Shown piece after piece: positions 8,221 through 16,648 of a stretch of DNA of 61,453 nt. Position 1 is the stretch's first letter; the number at the start of each line of letters is the position of its first letter. The translations under genes and the position numbers were made by a program. The notes below the pieces were generated by a model that was not told the DNA's origin, searched no databases, and saw only the letters and a program-made list of their open reading frames with translations. Origin of the DNA: Bacillota bacterium. Its GTDB lineage: Bacteria; Bacillota; Bacilli; Paenibacillales; Paenibacillaceae. The DNA lies in contig JAEWPC010000085.1 in NCBI GenBank assembly GCA_023460795.1, positions 1 through 61,453 of the forward strand, read 5' to 3'.

Positions 8221-8703
8221 TCAGACCGTAAGATCGTTCTCGGATTTGATGTCGATCGCCTGCCGCAGCAGCTTCTCGAGAACGGCGGCGAACACCGCGA
8301 TCACCATGGACGCGAAGATCAGCACTAAGCCGATCAGGATAAAGCCCGGAGCGTCGTCCCGCTCCGCGAGAAGATAGAAGAGCGGCAACCCAAGCACGTA
8401 CAATCCACTGATCACTAGCGCGCACTGCTTGATCTTCATCAGAGCCGTGACGGATTGCTCCGAGAAAGCGTCGTTGCGATCGATATAGTTTAACAGGTTG
8501 AACGCCTGGTACAACGCGATGTAGAACGGGATGGCCGAAGCGTACAGATCGACGTACACGAGCACTCTCAGATACGAATGGTCCGGGTACAATTCCGCCA
8601 TGAAACTCCCGATCTCGGGCACGACGAAAATGCACAAAGCTAATGCGGGAATGCCCATCAATACGACGGCCGTCTTGAGGAAAAGCGTAGGAACTCGTTT
8701 CAT
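8221..8703 (-). CDS. yoaS: DUF2975 membrane protein (YoaS-like)
   Basis: A 160-residue protein with four transmembrane helices (about 8-28, 45-70, 95-118, 125-150), typical of DUF2975. The family is commonly encoded directly upstream of a YozG-type HTH regulator, as here, and may act as its membrane-bound sensor or antagonist; biochemical function is not established. The ATG at 8703 follows GAGGTGC. An in-frame extension to 8745 has no ribosome binding site and would spoil the first helix. Confidence 0.83.
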   Translation of the reverse strand: MKRVPTLFLKTAVVLMGIPALALCIFVVPEIGSFMAELYPDHSYLRVLVYVDLYASAIPFYIALYQAFNLLNYIDRNDAFSEQSVTALMKIKQCALVISGLYVLGLPLFYLLAERDDAPGFILIGLVLIFASMVIAVFAAVLEKLLRQAIDIKSENDLTV

Positions 8704-8753
8704 AACCTGCACCTCAGTTCGATGGATTCGTATTGAATGTAGCATAATATTTA

Positions 8754-8783
8754 TCGTAAATCAATAAATTATTATTGAAATTC
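8754..8783 (-). promoter_or_regulatory. Candidate operator and promoter of the yoaS-yozG-yoaT operon
   Basis: A perfect inverted repeat TCAATAA-ATTA-TTATTGA lies at 8761-8778. On the minus strand it overlaps a candidate -35 (TTGATT, complement of 8759-8764), with a TACATT-like -10 17 nt on. A repressor bound there would block the promoter. That the YozG-like protein binds it is inference. Confidence 0.45.
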
Positions 8784-8842
8784 GTATTTTATTAAAGCAC
8801 ATAGCGCCCCCTTCCCTATCGCCAATAATACACAGGCATTAG

Positions 8843-8871
8843 TTACAGAGCTTGTCGTTTGCTGGTATAAT
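8843..8871 (+). promoter_or_regulatory. Strong SigA-type promoter for the small secreted protein
   Basis: TTACAG, a 17-nt spacer and a perfect TATAAT with the extended TGG in front lie 32 nt upstream of the 82-residue secreted-protein gene. Confidence 0.75.
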
Positions 8872-8903
8872 TTGGTCAACCTACCATAGAGGAGGTGAAA
8901 ATA

Positions 8904-9152
8904 ATGTACAAGAAGAAATGGGTTACGCTCCTTCTCGCCGTTGTCATGGCCTTCGGACTATCCACTTCGGTATTCGCAGCCAGCACCAAATACGTCCAGC
9001 AAACCGAAGTCGTCGGTTCTTGGCAATCCTGCAATCAAACTTCCTATTATGCAGACGCGGAAGGCTATACTGGCACACTGACCATCTTCTATTCTTACAA
9101 CTCCGGTTCGTTTACGACATGCTTCTATCAAGGTAATGTCACCAAGCCGTAA
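8904..9152 (+). CDS. Small secreted protein, 82 residues, function unknown
   Basis: The product has a clear signal peptide (MYKKKWVTLLLAVVMAFGLSTSVFA, cleavage after ASA/FAA near residue 25) and a mature part of about 57 residues with two cysteines. The stretch YYADAEGYTGTLTIFYSY resembles the short 'GYxGTL' beta-rich repeats found in Firmicute surface proteins. Here a single unit forms the whole protein. The ATG at 8904 is 6 nt after GGAGGTG. An extended -10 promoter in front and a strong terminator behind make it a monocistronic gene, probably well expressed. Confidence 0.7.
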   Translation: MYKKKWVTLLLAVVMAFGLSTSVFAASTKYVQQTEVVGSWQSCNQTSYYADAEGYTGTLTIFYSYNSGSFTTCFYQGNVTKP

Positions 9153-9206
9153 GCTCGGAATGAAAGCCGATCGTCGCTCAGCCCATAAAACATACGCAAT
9201 AAAATA

Positions 9207-9254
9207 CCCGCAGGGGACCGCTTATGAGCTAGCGGCCCGCCCTGCGGGTTCTTT
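9207..9254 (+). terminator. Terminator of the small secreted protein gene
   Basis: A CCCGCAGGG / CCCTGCGGG stem with an inner CCGCT / AGCGG stem is followed by TTCTTT. Confidence 0.8.
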
Positions 9255-9300
9255 AATGACTCGTTTGAAAGCTCGATCAAAAAACCGCGCCTTCGAAATC

Positions 9301-9858
9301 TTATCGTTTCTTTGAGGGTTTCGGGTCGAAAGTAGCCGTCGGAATATCGTCTACCAAGTGATTGCCTTTCGCGATATGAATTCGCAGCATGCCTTCGAAG
9401 CCTTGGAAGGCGTCCGCCGAAGTGCCTCCGATGACCTGGAACTTGTAGATCGTGCCCTTATCGTCCTTCTCTAAGCCAATGAAGCGAATTTCCTTAACGG
9501 AAGGACTCGAGACGTCATAGATGGCCAACTTCTTCTTAAGTCCCGGTACGGCAGGATCCAAATACGCGTCGATACCGGCCGGTCGTTCCCCCGTGACTCC
9601 AAGATCCCGTTTCAGTACGGCGATAACGAACCCGAGCGCCGTCTTCTCATCCGCGCCGTTGGCGATTGGCTGCATAGACTCCCACCACGCCAAGTCCCCG
9701 CCGCAACCTGGCTTAAACAAAGCCGAGGCGGTTTCCTCAGAACGCGCGCTTACTGCCGAATCGGAGTTCGCCGGTGCCGGATGGGCATCGGCCTGCGCGA
9801 TACCTCCCCAGCCGATCAACATTGATCCCATTGCGGCAAGCAATCCTAGTCGTTTCAT
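9301..9858 (-). CDS. Secreted protein of unknown function
   Basis: A 185-residue protein with an N-terminal signal peptide (MKRLGLLAAMGSMLIGWGGIAQADA). The mature part holds a low-complexity linker, then a mixed alpha/beta region with no motif I recognise (segments ALGFVIAVLKRDLGV, VKEIRFIGLEKDDKG, YKFQVIGGTSADAFQGFEGMLRIH). The layout of an exported domain of about 130 residues with a terminal KKR is unremarkable. AGGAGA before the ATG supports the start. It is separated from the cellulase upstream by a long hairpin terminator. Confidence 0.65.
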   Translation of the reverse strand: MKRLGLLAAMGSMLIGWGGIAQADAHPAPANSDSAVSARSEETASALFKPGCGGDLAWWESMQPIANGADEKTALGFVIAVLKRDLGVTGERPAGIDAYLDPAVPGLKKKLAIYDVSSPSVKEIRFIGLEKDDKGTIYKFQVIGGTSADAFQGFEGMLRIHIAKGNHLVDDIPTATFDPKPSKKR

Positions 9859-9954
9859 GTTGCAATCTCCTTTCGATTATCCTTGTTGCGGGCTGACCCA
9901 ATAAGTTAGCGTTGCCGAGAAACAAGGAAATCATTCGATAAGGTATTTTGGTCA

Positions 9955-10015
9955 TAAAAATACCCCCTACGTAGACTTTACCGGCTAAATTAGCCGTGTC
10001 CACATAGAGGGTATT
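9955..10015 (-). terminator. Long-stem terminator of the GH9 cellulase gene
   Basis: On the minus strand AATACCC pairs with GGGTATT, GTGGAC with GTCTAC, and an inner CGGCTAAATTAGCCG hairpin caps the structure. TTTTTAT follows. Confidence 0.8.
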
Positions 10016-10031
10016 CGCAACTAGAATCCTT

Positions 10032-13000
10032 TTACGAGCCTACATGCACCTTCAGCCATCCGTCGCCGATGCCGGACTCGTCGATCCATTGTCCGCCGCT
10101 GTATTTGCCGTATTTCAGGCTGGCGTTAACCTCCGACGTACTCCACTCGTAATTGGAGTAATCCGAGTTTGTGGATTGTCCCAGCACGATCGCGTAGACG
10201 GTGCCGTTCTTTAATCCGCTATAGGCTAGCGGCACGCTGACGATGGAGAAGTCGTCGCCGATCGAAGAAGCCTTGACGGTCGCCGTCGCAAGCGCCGAGC
10301 CCGTCGGTTTGTTGTTCTGCGTCGCATACAAGCTCACGGTTAGGTCGCTCGCGTTGTCCCACTTCTTGATCTTCACTTCGACCTTGGTCATGTTGCTGTT
10401 GGCATTAGCCGCGAACGTCTGCCATCTCTTCACCTGATCCGTAATCTCCCCGAACGTAAAGGCATTCGTCCCGTTATGGGAGAGATCGATAACCGAAGAA
10501 GAGGAAGCTTGTCCGGTGGTCGCCGCGACGGAAGCGCTCCATTCGCTCGTGCCCACATCGTTCTTGGCTCTGACTTTGTACGTATGGGTAGTTCCTGCGG
10601 CTAGTCCATCGTGAGTAAAGGACGAAGTCGTCGTCGCTGCGTAGGAAGACGATCCGTCGATCTCGACTTCATAGCCCGTGGCGCCCGTTACGGCAGTCCA
10701 GCTCAGTTGGATGGACGAGCTGCCGTTCGCGCTGGCCGTTAGTCCCGCCGGTACGGCAGGAGGCTGCTGCTGAGCTTGTCCGGTGGTCGCCGCGACGGAA
10801 GCGCTCCAGCCGCTCGTGCCCGCATCGTTCTTGGCTCTAACCTTATACGTATGGGTAGTTCCTGCGGCCAATCCGTCGTGAGTATAGGACGTTGTCGCAG
10901 TAGCTACGTACGAAGGCGATCCGTCGATCTCGACTTCATAGGAGGTAGCCCCCGCTACGGCAGTCCAGTTCAGGTTAATGGAAGTGCTGCCGCTCGCGCT
11001 GGCCGTTAGTCCCGCCGGTACGGCAGGAGGCTGCTGCTCGGAGTCCGCGCTCAGCGCAACATGCAGCTTGGTCCAGCCGTCGCCGATGTGAGACTCGTCG
11101 GCATAGGAGGAACCGCCCGTATACTTTCCGAAGTCGAAGGCGCTGTTCGCGTCCGTGCCGGCGAGCCATTCGTACGCTCCGCCAACGCCCGGATTCGTCT
11201 GGCCGAGCACGATCGCATACTTCTTGCCATATTGCAGACCGCTGTATTTCAGGTCTGCGGACACTACTTTGTAGTCCTCCGTCACGGAGGAGGCAGCAAT
11301 CGTCGCGGACGCTAGCGCGCTGCCCGTCGGTTTGTTGTCGCTCGTCGCGTATAGCTCTACCGTCACATTGCCCGGATTTCCGCCTTTTCTAATCTTGACG
11401 TCGACTCCCGTCAAGACAGGATAAGGATCGGCCACGAACGTCTGATACCTCTTGATCTGATCGGAGGATTGCCCGAAAGTGTAGCCATCCGTTCCGTTAT
11501 GAGAGATATCGATGATGCTAGTCGGAGGCGCCTCCGGAGTCGTAGCCGTTACCTCTTCGCTCCACTCGCTCGTTCCGCCGCTATTCGTCGCGCGCACCCG
11601 GTAGCTATGGGTAGAAGTAGAGGCAATGCCGTTATGCGTGAAGGACGTCCGTACGCCGTTGGCTACGATTGTCCCGTCCACCTCGATCTCATAGGACTCC
11701 GCTCTCTCGGCAGCGTCCCAGTCGACGGCGATGCTAAAGCTGCCAGTCGCCGTCGCTTTCAACCCGGTCGGTGCTTCCGGCGGCAGCGGCGGCACATCCG
11801 TCTCGGCCGTGAAGGAAGCGCTCCATTCGCTCGTCCCCAGATTGTTCTTGGCCCGTACTCTATAGCTGTGCGTAGATCCCGGCTCAAGTCCCTTATGCTC
11901 GAATGCTAGGGCCGGTCCGTTGTTCTGTACGACTCCGTCCACTTCGATATCGTAGCCGGTCGCGCCCGTCGTTTTACTCCACTTCGCTTTGATAGACGTC
12001 GTTCCGGTTGCCGCAGCAGCTGCGCCCGCGGGTACGCCCGGAGGCTCTGTCGGTGCCGGCGGAGGCGTAATGAACTTGGCTAGGAGTTTTACATAAGCGG
12101 CTTGATAATAGATACCGTTCTCGGTAATTTCCCAAGCCTTGTCTTCATGCCAAGGGTCCTCGTTACCGTTCCAGTCTTTATACATTTTCTGCGCCGGTTG
12201 GTCTCTAGGCGGGAATTGATCGCCGCTGTATTCCTCGCTCGGCCCGCCCGGAACGAAACCGGGAGGCGCATAGTCCCACTGCGAACCGTGGGAGAACCAT
12301 TCATGGTAAATTTGCGTGATCGGATTTTCCGCGCCGTACGCTTGCATATTGGTCAAGTAAGTGAATCCTAGCGGGTTAACGCCGTGGAAGTAATGCAATA
12401 CATTCTGCGCTTTCTTGTAGAAGTTGTCGCGTTTCTCCGGATTAATGTCGTATTGGACAAAATCGTAGGACGAGGCACCCGAGCGCGCTCTCACCTGCAG
12501 GCTGCTCCAATGGTACGAGAAGTCCGGCACGAAGGAACGATACAGATCGTCATTGTCCACGAATCCTTGGTCGAAGTCGTGCAGGTCGCGCCGCTCCAGA
12601 ATATGCGCTTTGACCGCGGGATCCGCGTTCGGCAGCGTCGTATAGAACATGACGCCGTCGGCTTGCTCTCCGAAGTATAGTCCCCAGTAAGCGTCGGACA
12701 TCGGCCAGGTCGTGGTGTAGTTGTTTTTGAAGTAAGTGTGATACGTTTGGTCTCCGGTCAACGCGAATAAGTACGCGGCCGCAACCGTCGCTACCTGCGC
12801 TTGCTTGTCCAGATCCATGTCGGCATCCCCGGCTTCGATCTCGAAGTTATCGGCGTTCGCGGTCTTGGGATTCGCCTGATACCAGTCGAATGCCTTGATC
12901 GCGCGCTCTTCCAGGTCCGCCGCGTAAGACTGCAGCGTAGGGAAATTCTTGAGCGTATTCGCCGCGTGCGCGAAGTTCAGCGCCGTGACGATCGTCGAGG

Positions 13001-13922
13001 CCGACGATGCCGGCAAGTAGTACCGATATATCGTACTCGCGCTAGGCGGTTGACTAAACTCCCCGATTCTGCCCTCGCTCGGAGCTCCCATCTTCATGAG
13101 CACGCCGCCGTCGCTCTCCTGCATTTTCTTGAGCCAATCCAGCTCCCACATTACTTCGTCGAGCACATCGGGAATCCCGTTGCCGGATTCGGGAATGTTG
13201 TAGTCGTCGGTGAAGATGTCCGGCTTCTGCTCATAGGCCGACAGCAGCTCGTTGATCGGCTGCGCCGTGAACGTCGGGTACTTGTTGAAGTCGCCGGCAT
13301 CCATCCAGCCGCCGGATAGATCTTTCTCCGTGGCGGGATTGTTACGGTCGAACACGTTCCTTGCTTGCGTGTCCTGATGAGGCCCTACGAATGCGGGACC
13401 ATCGGCGAAAGCCGCTCCGGCATGCTCTGCTAGATGAGGAGTGCCAATTCTTTGGTAGTAGAAGGTTCTGATCGCGGCTTTCAGGATTTCATCGTACACG
13501 TCGGTCGCGATTCTGAACTCGTAGGATTTATAATTGCCTTCCACATCATAGATGTAGTAGTCGCCTTCTGTCGTTACCGAGGAGAAGTCGAACCACCAGC
13601 CTCTATCGCCCGACTTCTCTTGCGTAGCGCCATTATTCCAAATCTTCGGCGTTCCGGCGAACACGACCTCGTCGTCGGACGCTCTCCTGACTTGCAGCGT
13701 ACTGCCCGGCGTATAGGAGTCGCTCGCGTTGAAGCCGACTTGCGGATCTACGAGCACGGCAACCTTATCGTCGTCCGGTCTGTAACCGAATTGGTCGACC
13801 ATGATATACTTCTGCAACGTCGCGCCCGGTATGGCCGCATCCGCTCTAGAAGCGGGCCAGCTACCGGCGCATATGCATAAGCACAGCAGGATCAGCCATA
13901 AATTTCTTCTGTTCAATACCAT
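10032..13922 (-). CDS. Modular secreted GH9 endoglucanase
   Basis: A 1296-residue exported cellulase. Signal peptide 1-29; Ig-like CelD N-terminal domain about 38-140 (KYIMVDQFGYRPDDDKVAVL); GH9 catalytic barrel about 145-620. The catalytic signatures are GGWMDAGDFNKY (nucleophile-activating aspartates), HGVNPLGFTYLTN with HEWFSHGS, and ENGIYYQAAYVKLL (acid glutamate). The rest is a chain of modules: two fibronectin type III domains, a beta-rich module of about 150 residues starting SIIDISHNGTDGYTFG, two more fibronectin domains, and a second copy of that module at the C-terminus. The modules probably hold the enzyme at polysaccharide; their binding function is inferred. GGGAGGAAG precedes the ATG. 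It is monocistronic. Confidence 0.92.
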   Translation of the reverse strand: MVLNRRNLWLILLCLCICAGSWPASRADAAIPGATLQKYIMVDQFGYRPDDDKVAVLVDPQVGFNASDSYTPGSTLQVRRASDDEVVFAGTPKIWNNGATQEKSGDRGWWFDFSSVTTEGDYYIYDVEGNYKSYEFRIATDVYDEILKAAIRTFYYQRIGTPHLAEHAGAAFADGPAFVGPHQDTQARNVFDRNNPATEKDLSGGWMDAGDFNKYPTFTAQPINELLSAYEQKPDIFTDDYNIPESGNGIPDVLDEVMWELDWLKKMQESDGGVLMKMGAPSEGRIGEFSQPPSASTIYRYYLPASSASTIVTALNFAHAANTLKNFPTLQSYAADLEERAIKAFDWYQANPKTANADNFEIEAGDADMDLDKQAQVATVAAAYLFALTGDQTYHTYFKNNYTTTWPMSDAYWGLYFGEQADGVMFYTTLPNADPAVKAHILERRDLHDFDQGFVDNDDLYRSFVPDFSYHWSSLQVRARSGASSYDFVQYDINPEKRDNFYKKAQNVLHYFHGVNPLGFTYLTNMQAYGAENPITQIYHEWFSHGSQWDYAPPGFVPGGPSEEYSGDQFPPRDQPAQKMYKDWNGNEDPWHEDKAWEITENGIYYQAAYVKLLAKFITPPPAPTEPPGVPAGAAAAATGTTSIKAKWSKTTGATGYDIEVDGVVQNNGPALAFEHKGLEPGSTHSYRVRAKNNLGTSEWSASFTAETDVPPLPPEAPTGLKATATGSFSIAVDWDAAERAESYEIEVDGTIVANGVRTSFTHNGIASTSTHSYRVRATNSGGTSEWSEEVTATTPEAPPTSIIDISHNGTDGYTFGQSSDQIKRYQTFVADPYPVLTGVDVKIRKGGNPGNVTVELYATSDNKPTGSALASATIAASSVTEDYKVVSADLKYSGLQYGKKYAIVLGQTNPGVGGAYEWLAGTDANSAFDFGKYTGGSSYADESHIGDGWTKLHVALSADSEQQPPAVPAGLTASASGSTSINLNWTAVAGATSYEVEIDGSPSYVATATTSYTHDGLAAGTTHTYKVRAKNDAGTSGWSASVAATTGQAQQQPPAVPAGLTASANGSSSIQLSWTAVTGATGYEVEIDGSSSYAATTTSSFTHDGLAAGTTHTYKVRAKNDVGTSEWSASVAATTGQASSSSVIDLSHNGTNAFTFGEITDQVKRWQTFAANANSNMTKVEVKIKKWDNASDLTVSLYATQNNKPTGSALATATVKASSIGDDFSIVSVPLAYSGLKNGTVYAIVLGQSTNSDYSNYEWSTSEVNASLKYGKYSGGQWIDESGIGDGWLKVHVGS

Positions 13923-14275
13923 TTAACTTCCTCCCTAATAGCATGCTGTTGAGAACACGAAATGACATCTTTCGAAATGCGCGCTAGATTTAGACACGGA
14001 ACGATTCGGACTAGGCCTATGACGCAAACCTATTGTAGTCGACCCTTTTGTCATTAACCTAGTTACGACAGTCACCAGAATTATCATGAATCTGCATAGG
14101 ACGCTAGTGCTGTATCTCGCGTTCTACTTCAATTGCAATCAGGTCAATACTAGGTCGTTGGTAACGGTATACTTCGGCGCAGCCCTTACGGGCATTCGAT
14201 TGTCTTGTAGGAATGCAAATAGTCCCGATGAGCTATGCTCACCGGGACCGATGTGGATGGTTTATGATGTTCTTG
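13923..14275. other. Intergenic region upstream of the cellulase
   Basis: This 353-nt stretch is the leader and promoter region of the GH9 gene on the minus strand. A TACAAT-like -10 lies at 14032-14037 but no good -35 accompanies it. The far end holds the terminator of the ROK gene. I see no coding region or recognisable riboswitch. Confidence 0.5.
14215..14248 (-). terminator. Probable terminator after the ROK kinase gene
   Basis: GTCCCGATGAGC and GCTCACCGGGAC form a 12-bp stem with one mismatch and a 3-nt loop. On the minus strand the stem is followed by a weak T-tract (TATTTGCATT). Confidence 0.55.
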
Positions 14276-15151
14276 TTAGCTGTAAAAAGCTTCGATGCCT
14301 AAAGCTAGCGCGCCGTATAAACCGGAAAAATTGCCAAGACCGGGAGGTACGATGTATCGATCAATGTCTGTTAATAGGGTTTCCGAGTTAACGTAACCGT
14401 TTAAATTGTTTTTTACTTCTTGTCTTATCATCGGAAACAGTTGATCTTGTTGCATCACGCCGCCTCCTAGTATGATGATTTTCGGCGAGAGCAGAAGTAT
14501 TGTATTCGTTATCGCTTGAGAAAGATAGAAGGCTTCTAGTTCCCACGCTTCATGGTCTTTAGGGATTCCATCCCCCTTACTGCTCCATCGATCTTCAATA
14601 GCCTTGCCGGATGCAAGTCCTTCTAAGCAGTCTCCATGAAACGGACAAATACCTTGGTAAGTATCATTGGGATGCCTTCTTGTAAAGATGTGCCCGCCTT
14701 CGGGATGAATAAGTCCGTGCACCAATCTTTCTTCTATATAAATACCAATACCTATCCCCGTTCCGATCGTATAATAGACGCAATTGTCCAGGTTTTTAGC
14801 AACTCCCCATTTCGATTCGCCGAATGCCGCGGCATTCACGTCGGTATCCCACCCATAGGGGACGTCTATTTCTTTTTTTAGCGTTCCTAGCAAATCAAAA
14901 CCGGACCAGTCCGGTTTTGGCGTTGCGGTAATATAACCATAATCGGAATGCGCCGGAGTAACGCCGATGGGACCGAATGAACCAATGCCCATCGCTTGAA
15001 CATCTTTGTCCCTGAAGTACGCGATGGCTTTGTTCAACGTCTCTTCGGGATGTGCAGTTGGAAAGCTTATGTAGTCATCAATCGTACCTTTTTCATTTCC
15101 GATCCCGCATACAAACTTTGTTCCGCCCGCTTCAATAGCGCCGATTTTCAA
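14276..15151 (-). CDS. ROK-family fructokinase
   Basis: A 291-residue sugar kinase of the YdhR/ScrK ROK type: IGAIEAGGTKFVCGIG (phosphate-binding DxGGT variant), IGSFGPIGV, WDTDVNAAAFGE (catalytic Asp), YYTIGTGIGIGIYI and a zinc site of the CPFHGDCLEGLASG type. These enzymes phosphorylate fructose at C6. The start is a TTG at 15151, 7 nt after AAAGGGGAG; a further in-frame codon at 15175 would overlap the upstream gene without a binding site. Last gene of the unit that also encodes the second GH13_18 phosphorylase and a PfkB kinase, so its substrate is probably the fructose released by phosphorolysis. Confidence 0.88.
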   Translation of the reverse strand: MKIGAIEAGGTKFVCGIGNEKGTIDDYISFPTAHPEETLNKAIAYFRDKDVQAMGIGSFGPIGVTPAHSDYGYITATPKPDWSGFDLLGTLKKEIDVPYGWDTDVNAAAFGESKWGVAKNLDNCVYYTIGTGIGIGIYIEERLVHGLIHPEGGHIFTRRHPNDTYQGICPFHGDCLEGLASGKAIEDRWSSKGDGIPKDHEAWELEAFYLSQAITNTILLLSPKIIILGGGVMQQDQLFPMIRQEVKNNLNGYVNSETLLTDIDRYIVPPGLGNFSGLYGALALGIEAFYS

Positions 15152-15164
15152 ATAAAACTCCCCT

Positions 15165-16634
15165 TTATATTTCAAAAGGAACGGTCTCGCCGTTCTCTTC
15201 CACGTAATAAATGACGGAAGCGTACGTTTTCAAATCCACGATCAATTGGCATCTCTTATTTTCTTTAGTCCATTGCAACCGCACTTCGTCTCTTGACGAA
15301 CCCAGTATGGTAAAATCGCCGTTAAAAGCGTCATACTCGTTCCGAAAACGGATAAGACGAAGCAACCGTTGAACGACTTCTTTTTCTAGGGATCGTTCGA
15401 TTTCTTCAAGGGTAAAGTTATGGCGATTGATTTCCCTTCCTTCCCCGCTCCGTTTCACGCTTTCGATATCGTTCTCTCCCGCGAAAAGTCCAACATAGTA
15501 AACTTGAGGAATCCCCGGCGTGAAAAATTGAATGGCCCTCGCCGCCAAGTAAGCATGATCATCGCCATTTAATACCGAATAATACGAACATCTGATTTGG
15601 TGAACGTCAAAACCGTCCTCGGCCTTATGCTCGTCCGATAAGATCAAGCTTAGATTGGCTCCGCGCTCTACGCATAAATCCACCAGTTTCCTCGCTTTGT
15701 TCGTATCAATCAAATTGTCCAAGTCCGGTTTCACGGGAATGCCGTCGTGACAATCCAACATCGTGAACTGTTTAGGCGGACGCGCGGCGAGGTAACGAAG
15801 CAGTGCATCGCTTGAACGGTTGACCAAGGCGTCAAGGATCGTATACGGCAAAATAAAGTCGTATATCCAGAAGCCGCGCTCTGCCAATTTAAATTGAATC
15901 GTGTAGTGGGAATGGACTTCGGGAAGCAGTTCCATTCCCAATGATCTCGCAAGTTCCATGATCCAATCCAAAAAGTCGTATATTTCCGGTTCCACAAAGA
16001 AACAGCTTGTATCAAGCTTTTTAATGACATAGCCTACAGCGTCCAACCGGACGATCTTAATATCTTGTTCTTTAAAATGGGTAAAAATCCTAGTCAGTAG
16101 TTCCTTCACCTTATTCGACGTGATGTCCAGATCGATCTGTTCGGAAGGGTCCGTCTTTCCGAAGGTCGTCCAGACGCGCTCCGTTTCTCCCGTCTCGCGA
16201 ATCGGATACTCGGAATAAGGCAATGGTCGTCGCAAGAACATCTTGTCTATATCTTCTTGTACCGGATTGCCGTCCGACCAAAGTTTATCCAGCGTAATGA
16301 ATAAATCCGCATATTCCGATGATCTCCCCTTACTAAGAAAATCCTGAAAGAACTCCGATTGTCGCGAAACGTGATTGACCATGAGGTCTATTATGATATC
16401 GTATTCTTTCGCGATCGCTCGAATATCATCCCAAGTCCCGAAGCTAGGTTCGATTTCAAAATAGGTTACGGGAGCGAAACCGCGATCACCCGACGATGGA
16501 AACGGGGGGAGTATATGTACCCCGCCTTTAAAAACATTGGGGATATACTCATTCAACACATGATGAAGCGAATTTAAATCGCCCCCTAAAGAGTCGGGAT
16601 ACGTAATGAGTTGCACCTGGTTCTTTACAGTCAT
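15165..16634 (-). CDS. GH13_18 phosphorylase, sucrose 6F-phosphate phosphorylase-like
   Basis: A 489-residue member of the sucrose phosphorylase subfamily: GGVHILPPFPSSGDRGFAP, nucleophile Asp in IVRLDAVGYV, acid/base Glu in LLPEVHSHY and the HDG of MLDCHDGIPV. The family converts a glucoside plus phosphate to alpha-glucose 1-phosphate and the free acceptor. Residue 345 in the acceptor loop is His (DVHQIRCSYYS) where true sucrose phosphorylases have Tyr. As I recall, a His here marks enzymes preferring sucrose 6F-phosphate, so it may act on a phosphorylated acceptor. The specificity call is inference; other GH13_18 acceptors such as glycerate remain possible. The ATG at 16634 is 15 nt downstream of the PfkB kinase gene. 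Confidence 0.85.
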   Translation of the reverse strand: MTVKNQVQLITYPDSLGGDLNSLHHVLNEYIPNVFKGGVHILPPFPSSGDRGFAPVTYFEIEPSFGTWDDIRAIAKEYDIIIDLMVNHVSRQSEFFQDFLSKGRSSEYADLFITLDKLWSDGNPVQEDIDKMFLRRPLPYSEYPIRETGETERVWTTFGKTDPSEQIDLDITSNKVKELLTRIFTHFKEQDIKIVRLDAVGYVIKKLDTSCFFVEPEIYDFLDWIMELARSLGMELLPEVHSHYTIQFKLAERGFWIYDFILPYTILDALVNRSSDALLRYLAARPPKQFTMLDCHDGIPVKPDLDNLIDTNKARKLVDLCVERGANLSLILSDEHKAEDGFDVHQIRCSYYSVLNGDDHAYLAARAIQFFTPGIPQVYYVGLFAGENDIESVKRSGEGREINRHNFTLEEIERSLEKEVVQRLLRLIRFRNEYDAFNGDFTILGSSRDEVRLQWTKENKRCQLIVDLKTYASVIYYVEENGETVPFEI

Positions 16635-16648
16635 TCCCCTCAATTCCT

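Noticed and set aside
13990..14060. Possible cyclic di-GMP riboswitch in the cellulase leader
   Set aside because: Words such as GACGCAAACC resemble parts of the GEMM consensus, but they are on the wrong strand for the cellulase and the remaining conserved segments are absent.
14086..14391. 101-codon frame on the plus strand between the cellulase and the ROK gene
   Set aside because: It overlaps the end of the ROK gene and a terminator, has no binding site and a Cys-rich, low-quality composition.
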